From Pyricularia pennisetigena (lineage: Eukaryota > Ascomycota > Sordariomycetes > Magnaporthales > Pyriculariaceae), in assembly GCF_004337985.1 (NCBI RefSeq), contig NW_021940928.1, forward strand, positions 62,001 through 126,000: a stretch of DNA of 64,000 nucleotides, in the 5' to 3' direction. The translations under genes were made by a program, and so were the position numbers. How positions within the stretch are numbered: position 1 is the stretch's first letter; each line of letters begins with the position of its first letter. The notes under the pieces are model-generated. The model did no database searches and was not told where the DNA came from. It saw nothing but the letters and a program-made list of their open reading frames with translations. Positions 55,448 through 64,000 of the stretch are shown piece by piece.

Positions 55448-56332
55448 TGCGTAAATGATTCAAAGCTTAATGTGATATTGTGCTCTAGTATGTAGCTTTC
55501 TCGATCATTGAACTCGAGTTATGTTGGTAGACTTTTATATAGAGTCCACGTTAGTTATACCAAATGTCAGAATGCGCTTTTAGACTTCGAAAATGACTTA
55601 TACATCTTGCGGCCTCTATAATCTTGACTGTCAGTTATGCCAAGCATTAGGCCATACCACTCTGAAAAGTCGGTTGTGGCTGTGGTGACGACTGAGGTCG
55701 GGCAGGTTTCAGATTGTCATCCAAAAATTGCGATTCGGAATTCTTTGTTACGGACGCGTGTGCATAGGAAGCTGATTACATCTCCACAGCGGATTAGTCA
55801 AACTTAGGAATTTTGGATTTTATGGATGGCTGGTTAAATGTTTGACTTACAAACAGCAGAATAGTTCCGCAATGCACATGATGCCTGGTTGGCTGTTCTA
55901 GTACCACTTTTCTCTTTTCGTTTGATGCATATATCATGGAAGGAAACCCTAAGCGCCTCAGCCGCTGATCAGAAATTTGACTTCCGCCGTTTAGAATCAA
56001 AGGTAAACCCTCCAGATAAAATGTTTATTGGGATGCTTCTGTCCCATACGAGACAGCATTCGTTAGATCATTCGACTTCAAAGAGATAGATTGTGATAAA
56101 AGTCAACTGACGTAATCTCAAGGAGTGCAAGTAGTACAGTATAGGCGTATGGTTCCTAGTCAGTGGCTTTTATTCAGTTCAGAGAAGAAGCCAAGATAGT
56201 CTTTCTCGCTTGGGCTGCCTACCAATATGTGCACCGCTTGGTTCTAATCTTTTCCGGTGATCTACGATTCTAATCTCTGCCTCTATTTGTTGGCTACTTA
56301 CAAGTCTTTGCAGTAGTTAAATGGAGAGCTGC

Positions 56333-56707
56333 TTATATCACAACCGTCGTTTCAATTTTCGTGCAATGTGACCCTAAATGATTCGATTCTAATAGAAACA
56401 CGAACACTGGTCTGGGGCAAGTGGCACCTATCCGCAGAAATAGTACGTTGTTGCTGCAAGGCTGATGGCATATTCGAAAGCTTGCTGAGGATTCCCTTAG
56501 TTGCATCATGAAGGCGTCTAAGGTTTTAGTATGAGCTCTAAGTCGGCATTGAGAGAATCCCGAGCACTCGTATTTACCGTTAATAGGCTCTGGCTGATTG
56601 TTGTAGTCGAGCTCAAATATGAAAGGCTCAGCTCTCATGGGCACCCCTATTCCTATCAATACTTGCGGTCTTTTCCAAAAGCCCAGCTCCCTAAAAATGA
56701 CGGTCAC
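56333..56707 (-). pseudogene. Chimeric unknown ORF, duplicon copy 2
   Basis: Same 124-codon block A/B fusion as 32622-32996, differing by one residue near the start (E to Q). Confidence 0.4.
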
Positions 56708-56838
56708 GCTGACGCCATCATTTACTGCTGGTAGCTGGTACTGACATTGAGTCAGTTATTTATCGTTATCTTGGCATATGGCTCCCGCTGCGGTTGGATT
56801 CGTGACTAAGCAAGAACGGAGCGATCACCATTGGGGCT

Positions 56839-57045
56839 GTGACAGACGATGTCCTAGGTCTACCAGATGATCTGGTATTCGTGAGCTTTGCTTCTACAGC
56901 AAAACCAACATCATTTCTGCTCTCTAAAATGCCCGATCAATGTAACAAAACCCAACATTACATCTTGACAACCGTCTTCCGAATTCAGAACCTCCAAAAG
57001 CAAACAGCCCGCAAGGCGTTGTTTGCAGCATTATCAATTGTATAA
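56839..57045 (+). other. Conserved 68-codon ORF of the duplicon, copy 2
   Basis: Differs from copy 1 by a His-to-Tyr change; GTG start only. Confidence 0.35.
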
Positions 57046-57489
57046 TTACCTATGTCGACCGATACTCTCATCTCGACTAGTTTCTGCTTCCAGAATGAAA
57101 ATTTACATCAGAAGCAATCTGCGCAATTGTAACAGCACTGGTCTAATATAGCAAACAACCTACAAATGTCAAAAAGTATCTGGTTCTTTACCTTTGATAT
57201 CGCACTTTGAACCTAGCCCTAACCCTTAAGACGGGTCCACTTTGATCCCAATGCAAACGCGACACGACAGCATCTCGTGAACCAAAACAATGCTGCGACC
57301 GTATGAATTTGCGAGCAAAAGTGAATCGCGTTTGCTGCCTAGAAATGGCTACCACGGACCACGGCGGACAGAACCTCGTCCTCAAGATCAGGCTGCATTG
57401 TAAAGCCCAGTAATAATACATCCACAAGCTCAAACAATTATTAAAGCGACTTTTTGCTCGAAACAGCAACGCCAACCCAAACTAGAACC

Positions 57490-59361
57490 ATGACTCGACA
57501 CGGTCCTATGCCGGTTCACGACCGAGTCAACAAGATCGGACGAAGGATAAGGGCGGATAAGAGTTTGAGCAGCAAGGACAGAGATCGTATCGCTCTCAAT
57601 CTGCAGCGCCTGCAAAAGCCAGGGGGAAACGAGGCTGACAGAACAAAGGCGAAAATACTGCGCGAAAGCATGCAATATATGCTCAAAAGCAATTGCCGCC
57701 ACAGCATACTGGCTTTCCTGGCCCTTGGAGGCGAGCCTTACAAGCTGAACAAAAGCACAAAGCAGAAGAAAGTCGGGCAGATCCAAGTGTCGAACCTAAA
57801 ACACACATTTAAGGACCCAATCCGTCTTGATAGCAAAAGTAGGAATTGGGTTTTTGAACAGATGGACAATGCTCGTCCCCACCTTGACGTCGAAAAAACG
57901 TGCTTGGTGTCACGGCCAGGGTAAGCATAGCACGGAAGCTAGTCTATTGGCGCCTATCGACGAAGATTCTACTCTGAGCAGAAGAAAGGAAACAAACAAA
58001 GTTCTGAGCTTGACGCGACGTAGATAAAGGTATCACCCTGGTGGGTCGTTGGTCAGGGGTCAGGGTTAGGGTCTGGTGATCTTATGGTCCAAATGTCACA
58101 CTTGGATCTATGGCTCAACGAACTGTGGCTTCCAAAAGAACAAGAGGTGTATGACGCCCTGCAAGCGAACCTGAATCTATTGCCTGTTTGCAATACCGTA
58201 GCGTCACAAGTCAGATAGCACGGGCTTTTTGACCTTTACGTGGAGTCGAACATGGCCTTGCTGGCATCCAGTTGGGACACACACATCCCTCGGCTGATCC
58301 ACAATGGTGCCCATGTAGTGTTTCAACAAATAGAAACACTGACGCCACCCTATGACTCTGTCAAAAATGAATTGGTGGCACCGGCCAGACGAAGAACCGG
58401 CAATAAAAATGTCATCCCGATGGCGGCGTTCCGGCTCGCGCCAGGAGTCGACCATAGTGAAAAATTAGACGTACGCGACGGCGGCGCCTGCGAGATTGTT
58501 GATGCGCTTTCCCACTGTTGCGAGGCGCCCGCGGCAGACAAACCTCGCACCGTTTTCGTGGATGCTATTTTGCCTGTTTCAGATGTGCGAATGCCAGATT
58601 TCTTGTCCAACGAATATGTATTTGGCGGCGTTTGCAAGCCTGACATGACGCCACGGTTGGTGATCGGTCCCTCATTTGTACACATCAATAATGGGACCCA
58701 TGTCCTTGCGCTGATGGCCGCGGGGGTGTCTAAACTGTGGGGAATCTGGCCGGGCATTAAGAAAAATGTGGAAACACTGTCGAAACTAAAGTGTAAAGCA
58801 ATTTTAGAGGCGCAGGCCAAACGCGCAAAAAACCCAGTTTTCGTCCTGCACAAAGCTGTTCAGGAGCTGCAAGACGGGATATGGTTTTTGACGAGGCCGA
58901 TGGACCTGTTGTACTTGCGCCCCGGCACGCTCCATGTCGTCTATACTCTCGCCGGCGGTATCCTTGTCGGATGCAATTTTGTCTCGGCTGATGACGTGCA
59001 GGCGACAGCTCGCGCAGTCGACATGGGCTGGGCTGAAAAGGCCATTTTGGGGAGTATGCGGGACAAACATAACGAGCTTGGTTATTTCATGCAAGCTCTG
59101 GAGTTGTGTTTCCAGCGCGAGTTGCAGGACAACGGCAGAACGCCGGTGTACAGGATAGCCGCGGAGCATGCTCGTGCAGCGCTCTGCTCCCGCGCGTACC
59201 ATTTGCAACGTGTCATGGGAATCCCTGAGTTTTCGAAAAGCAATGCTGTACTACTGTGTAGCAACGAGGATAACAGCACAGAGGGCAGGATCCTTCGACA
59301 GAAGAGGGTGGTCTGCAAGAAATGCGGGAAGCCATGGGGAGAGCACCAGGAAATCGTCTGA
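57490..59361 (+). pseudogene. JmjC-domain-like gene, interrupted by solo LTR and an in-frame TAG
   Basis: With the LTR and one target copy removed (198 bp, a multiple of 3), a single frame runs from ATG 57490 to the stop at 59359-59361, about 557 codons. Codon 177 is TAG (58216-58218), probably from CAG. N-terminal 150 residues are basic and helical. The JmjC-like part has FVHINNGTHVLALMAAGVSK (residues 331-350) and LRPGTLHVVYTLAGGILVGC (411-430). The HxD iron motif reads His332-Ile-Asn334, so the acidic ligand is lost, while the distal His416 is kept. The end has a VCKKCGKPWGEH half-zinc site. JmjC proteins usually demethylate histones; this one would be catalytically dead even if read through. 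A downstream ATG at 58252 could make the JmjC part alone. Confidence 0.75.
57908..58100 (-). repeat. Solo gypsy LTR (193 bp) with 5-bp target duplication CTTGG
   Basis: Full-length copy of the 2971-3163 LTR, same orientation, flanked by CTTGG at 57903-57907 and 58101-58105. It shows insertion followed by LTR-LTR recombination inside the JmjC-like gene. Confidence 0.95.
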
Positions 59362-59635
59362 AAGAAGGATAGAGCCGAAGCAAGACGTCATGTGTTTATG
59401 AGACAAAACAGTGAAGCTTGTGGCGTAAAGCCATTGCTTCTATTAAGACATTGAGGTTTATTCCAAGCTGACGCAACAATCGCCTTCCTCGATGGTCTGC
59501 AGCCTCAAGGTCCTAATGTTAGTGGATGACATTCCAAACCCTGTGTTTGTAGGGTCGCTGGCGTACAGATATTTCATTTGTCCTCACGTCAAGCGCTTGT
59601 CGCCAATAAAAGTCCTTTTTTGGCCGCCATTATTT
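59362..59635. other. Convergent spacer
   Basis: Lies between the rightward JmjC-like and the leftward BAH gene; nothing else seen. Confidence 0.5.
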
Positions 59636-60238
59636 TCAACCATCTGAGTCACATTTGCGGGGCTGGATACACTGATTACAATAATGATATCCGCTGTGAT
59701 TTTTTTCAGCTACCAAAATCACCCTAAGACATGTAGTTTTAATGGCAGCCATACTGTGATTTGACGCAACCAGCTTTAATCGACCATAATGACTTTTCCG
59801 GCGCTTGGAATGTTCGTTGCAATTCGTGGTATATTCGGGGAGATCGTCCGGTCAGTACATCCAACAAACGCGGACATAGACATGTTGCTTGTCGCCGGCT
59901 CGTATCTCCAGAATCCGTGCAACCCAGTCCACTGTCTTGTGCTCGCCGTTTGGAAGCGTTCTGTATTTATTCGCCTTGAAACGCTCAATCGAAGATTCGT
60001 TCGTGACAAAGACAAAGTCCTCGCTGGAATGCTTGACACCGCTTACTATGTCCAGGTGTGACCGTCAGAAGTGTACAAGTATAATGAGACATATCACAAC
60101 GACGCCAAACTTACAGATAAAGCTATTGTACCTCGTCATTCTCTTCCATTCTCTGGCAGGCTCAACCGTATAGGAAACATCCATAGTATCGTAGGCCACA
60201 AACTTTCCCAGAGACTTTAATATATTGATCTCTGACAT
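59636..60238 (-). CDS. BAH-domain protein lacking the usual partner domain
   Basis: Exons 60115..60238 and 59636..60045 (69-nt intron, GTAAGT...GGACATAG; phase 1) give 177 aa. The sequence runs VSYTVEPAREWKRMTRYNSF, SEDFVFVTNESSIERFKANK, VDWVARILEIRAGDKQHVYV and RVCWMYWPDDLPE, then LKLVASNHS. These follow fungal BAH domains, which read chromatin marks (EPR-1-type BAH-PHD proteins bind H3K27me3). The aromatic residues of the Trp-Met-Tyr-Trp strand are kept. Just after the BAH core it ends in about 45 unrelated residues; the PHD finger usual in this arrangement is absent. Start chosen at ATG 60238; an upstream exon is possible. Confidence 0.65.
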
Positions 60239-63200
60239 GGGGATCAGGGTCAAGGATAGTAGCCCTCACCTCCGCCCGCGTGCTGCCTCTTATTCGCAGT
60301 TGACTCTTACACAAAACTAGGCACCTGGCGGGTACCTTCCAATCAACCTTGCTGCTGACAACTTGCACAAAATCAGACAGGCTTAGAACCACAATACGAA
60401 CGCATTCTCGGCTTGCTGGGTTCCTTTCAATCTAATTTCGAACTCAGTCATGGTATCAAAACAGTTCAGCTGACCTCGGGCAAGGATTTCATTGGGCGCA
60501 ATAATGAAAAGAGTTTGGCACAGATAGCTACCTTCATGAGATGGTCCGGTAGTGACTCCGTATAAACTCAACATTTGAGACACGACCCAAGGCGCGATGA
60601 GAAAACCTGTGTGTTATCCCACTCTAAACGTATAATCGTCCAATTGCGTCAATAATGTGATCACAACCTCAGCTTGAGATAAGAAGATGCAGCACCTAAG
60701 TGAATTCCAATTGAGAGATGCCAACGGCTCGCCAGAGTTTTGTTCACAAGCTTTAGCTACATGTCCCGCATCCGCATCATCCGGACGCCTTCAACGGCGA
60801 CAGTGACGCAAACCCGCAATTTACCGCCCCAGGCCCACAAATCAGATTACGCTCTTGCCCCAAGCCTCGAAAATGGAGTGCCTCATATCGGACAGGTTAT
60901 TGGGCCTGACCAACTGGCCTGCTTTATGATGTGACGTGTTGGTTGGGTATAGGTCCTGCCATCCAATAATGGCAAGTCGGATACCTGGTGGGTTTGTCGA
61001 GTTCCAATAGGGTAACCGGCCCAGAGAAACGACTGCTGTCGGTAGTACGTTACGTAATAGCGGGTGGTATCGACAACGCAAAGGAGCTGGTGTTGGTTGG
61101 AGCGGAGCGGGGGAAGCGTTCCCACGGGTAATGTCCTTTTTCTACCCAGGGAGACTCTCGAGCTTTTGCCGGATTTGAATGCAGGTTAACCTCGAGGTTC
61201 CAGCGGCTTCTTCCACTTTGTCTGAGTGTCAAGTTGTAGGTAGTATTGTTGGAGCGGGTCCTGACAGCTCTGGAGGTTCTTGAGGGTTTCCCATCTGTTT
61301 TCGTGCCCATAGTTTTTACATTTATTAAGCGAATTTATTGACAACCCTGCTGTAAAGCAACCTCACCTGGAGACTGAGTGGCTGCAGGTTGTACTCAGGA
61401 TATGTTCCCATTGGTATATTGGCCAATCAAAGTTGTTCTCCAGACGTGGCACTGACATCGGTAGCGATCCACAACGGCAGGTTACACCGCAGAGCCTGCC
61501 TTATTACCCCGCATCAGCGGATTTACTGACAGTCATAAGTGCGGGATGCTCGAAGCTGAACTGGCTTCTAGGTCGTCACTTTATACGAGGGCATAGAGTG
61601 CGGGTGAGGAGGAGTGTTGGATCGTGAGGATGACACTGGTCCAATAGATTCCCTCTGGCAATTTAGCATCCCCGGGCAACTGATATCCCGAGTACTAGCA
61701 GCGATGTAGCCGGCATGGAAAGTTGAAATGCTATTGTCTTCAAGACCGTCCCCATATTATGCCGAGCCTCTGAAAGAAGCTAAACGGCGAGCCTTTGGGA
61801 ATAAACCCGGCATAGGTCGATATTTCCACCACGCCGCGAATGAACCTGCGCATCTGTCAGCTTATGCATATCCAGAAACGAGATAAAAGTCAATATCCTT
61901 AGGCGATCCTCACCACCACTAGGTCCCGCCTCTTCGATCTTTGCTTTCGGGTCTGGTTCCGACGCCCCTTTTCTATGGTCTTTCCATTTGCTCTCCTGCA
62001 TTTCTTGTGCCTCCGTTGACAAGGTAAAAGCTAGGGGGTTGTGGGGACGCAGGGTTGGGCCCGTGCACCCCGCCGTCGAACAAGCCTGTTGCCTCGTGCT
62101 AGCTGCCCAGTTAGGCGGCCCCACTTCTATCGTTACCCGGCGACTGCAATTCTGCCGCCACGTCAGAGTGCAACATCAATAAAGCACTCTCCATTCGCAC
62201 ACATGCCGCAAGTGAAGTCTTGTGCGACAAACGTACCACAATTGCTCTGCTTCTCTTCCACACCGATTCCGCAATGCAGCGACAACCCTCCCTTCCAGAC
62301 CTGCACTTTTCATCGCTGCACAGACAGGGGATAAACCAAATGCAGTGCGCTCCATGTAAGCAAATAAGCAAATCGGTTTTCAGAAATATACGATGAAAAT
62401 GCGCGGAAACCATCGTTCGGAACCAACAACCTACGGCTTGGCAGTTGTTTTTCCATTCCAATCGCAGGAAAGAGTAACGTAGCGCAGCGTAGTGGATCTT
62501 GGATGTAATGAATGGTTATCATGAGTGGCCGACAACTGCCCCGCGTGCCCCAGTCGTATGCAGCATCAACCATACTTGAAGTTGGTCCTCTGAAACAAAA
62601 AATGCAGGATAGGGGAACTGCCCACCGGTGGGAATGCATACAGCTGGTGCAGCAACCATAGCAATTCCGGTTGCTCCTGCAATAGCCGCTATTGGTATGT
62701 AGAGGTCTGCAGGGGCCAATCCGAGATGGCATAAAAACGGAACTAGATGGATTGGTTGCTGTAGATGTTTGGTCAGGGCACAGCAAGCTGAGCTGGTAGT
62801 TGACCACTTTTGTGGGCTAGTGGAGCCTACGATTACCTCGGAAAGAGCACAGAAGAGGCCATTGCTGCCTTCTAAGGTATCTGGAAATTTTTGTGCTAAC
62901 CACAAGGGTGATTACAGCTCAAGCCCATCCCAAGGGATCAAAGGGCTGCCCGCAATGTTAAGAGGGGGAAACATAATAATTACAGGATGAAAGAAAGAGT
63001 TTTGCTTCATAATTTATTCATAGCCAGCTGCTTATCTACATCAACCGTTTTCGCGTTTTGCATGCATAACCCTTGGCACTCAGCCAAGTACTTTTTGCTT
63101 GCAGACAGCTGTTAAAACCCCGCACCTTCCACTTCACAATTGAGTCAAGTTTAACGGCACCGGATGATAAAAATGCTGATATTGCAGCCTGCGGAATGCG

Positions 63201-63436
63201 TCCTGCGACATCTGAGGCGCTTATACATAAAGGTGTTTCTACCCGCCTCTCTGGCGCCGTCACTGTTTCGCTCTCCTATCTCTATCCGCATTGCCACGGG
63301 AAATTTGTTGCTATATTTTCCTGCTTTCCTACTAACACTGCGGGCAGAAGTGAGCCAGCAGGTACCAATCACCTACTCGAACAGTGAATGAATCCTCCAT
63401 AGAGACAAACCACATAACGCTCCAAGAGCTTCAAAG
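60239..63436. other. No gene firmly identified
   Basis: Open frames at 60162-60392 and 60383-60583 (-) could be upstream exons of the BAH gene but I found no convincing splice chain. Frames at 61780-62124 (-), 62310-62807 (-) and 62519-62905 (-) have no recognised domain. No repeats shared with the rest of the window. Confidence 0.4.
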
Positions 63437-63472
63437 ATGAGTGACGACGACAAGGATCGATCCTTTCTCCAG
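63437..63472 (+). CDS. Candidate first exon of a gene running right
   Basis: ATG followed by MSDDDKDRSFLQ and then a consensus GTGAGT donor at 63473. It looks like a typical fungal short first exon, but no clear second exon is visible in the remaining 500 bp, so it may be chance. Confidence 0.25.
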
Positions 63473-64000
63473 GTGAGTCGGCACCATGGCGCGTCCATCG
63501 TCACGCAGCTCGTCCATATAGGTAGTCGGTGCAACCAGCAAAAGCACCTCAATTGCCCCTATATGTAAAGAGTTGGCTATGCGGAAAAAATACAACTATA
63601 TCGCGGCGTTTATCGATTCTTAGATGCTTACACCTGAACTCAAGTAAGAGCCAAACCGGAGTCGTTTTTTTCCCCATTGGTATGGACTGTTCGGATTTGG
63701 TGCTTCGTCACTAAGGACCAACCAGAACAAAAAAATTCATTTGGTAGACTGGGTACTTGCGCAAACATCTTTGAGCTTACCGCGCGACCTATCAAAAACT
63801 GCGCTTTTTGCGGAAACATTTTCGCTGCCGCTGACTGAAAAGTCTTGGAATTTGGATTAAAACATGTACGTTTGTGTAAATACGCACTACCCTGTATGTG
63901 GATGTGTGCTTAAGTTGTGCCAAAGTCGGCTGAAAGGTGTGTGGTAGGGTTGCAGTGTAGGAAGGGCATGGTTTCATTTGTCCAAGACCAATAGGAAGCG
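63473..64000. other. Window end, nothing recognised
   Basis: Only short ORFs on both strands. Confidence 0.4.

Larger units (their letters stand above)
54791..57841 (+). repeat. Segmental duplication copy 2 (3051 bp)
   Basis: Partner of 31053-34130; lacks the 27 bp present at 32071-32097. Its right edge is not a junction: the JmjC-like gene continues past it, so for that end copy 2 keeps the older context. Differences from copy 1 appear to be mainly transitions. Confidence 0.95.

Noticed and set aside
1..64000. CRISPR arrays, operons, ribosome binding sites
   Set aside because: Introns and gene families show a fungal nuclear genome; no regularly spaced repeats were found.

Overview
The window reads as nuclear DNA of a filamentous ascomycete, probably a Sordariomycete. 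Genes carry short GT-AG introns of about 50-180 nt with GTAAGT/GTATGT donors and CTAAC-like branch points. The families are typical of such fungi: Pth11-like receptors, an EthD protein, a fungal-specific transcription factor, an EST1/SMG7-like factor, a DHA2-like MFS transporter, a PNP-NACHT NLR and CENP-A. I cannot name the species. Dense LTRs, a duplicated segment, gene relics and RIP-like stop codons suggest an accessory or subtelomeric region rather than a core syntenic block.

Layout. 1-3163: left part of a Ty3/gypsy element on the minus strand (pol runs off the window; gag, primer-binding region and LTR are present). 3.5-6.8 kb: MULE relic, a disordered-protein gene and an ATP-grasp relic. 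6.9-17.9 kb is the gene-dense, mostly intact part: Pth11-like receptor, secreted EthD protein, multi-pass membrane protein, small Cys/His-rich gene, 5'-truncated C6-type transcription factor and EST1-like gene. 17.9-31 kb: mostly repeats and relics (solo LTR, truncated second Pth11-like gene, rearranged duplicon pieces, small ORFs, 5' end of a DUF6606 gene). 31.05-34.13 kb: copy 1 of a 3-kb segmental duplication, fused to a wrecked NLR gene (34.1-36.8 kb). 37-42 kb: repeats and a chitinase fragment. 43.2-50.5 kb: intact MFS transporter, a HAD-like gene with a replaced N-terminus and an unknown gene. 51.7-60.2 kb: CENP-A-like histone gene, DUF3638 relic, duplication copy 2, JmjC-like pseudogene carrying a solo LTR, and a BAH-only gene. 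60.3-64 kb: nothing firmly identified.

Most notable points: (1) three chromatin-type genes (CENP-A-like H3, JmjC-like, BAH) within 8.5 kb of repeat-rich DNA; (2) a 3.05-3.08 kb duplicon present twice almost unchanged, with further rearranged pieces near 24-25.7 kb, whose copy 1 edge fuses a truncated JmjC gene to a truncated NLR; (3) a gypsy element with a canonical -1 slippery heptamer at the gag end and a 10-nt LTR/primer-site complementarity suggesting self-priming; (4) a solo LTR with perfect 5-bp target duplication that, by length, keeps the interrupted JmjC frame; (5) repeated W-to-TAG and Q-to-TAG stops in relics, as RIP would make.

All calls come from reading translated frames, splice signals and motifs by eye. 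Family names rest on recalled family patterns, not database searches.
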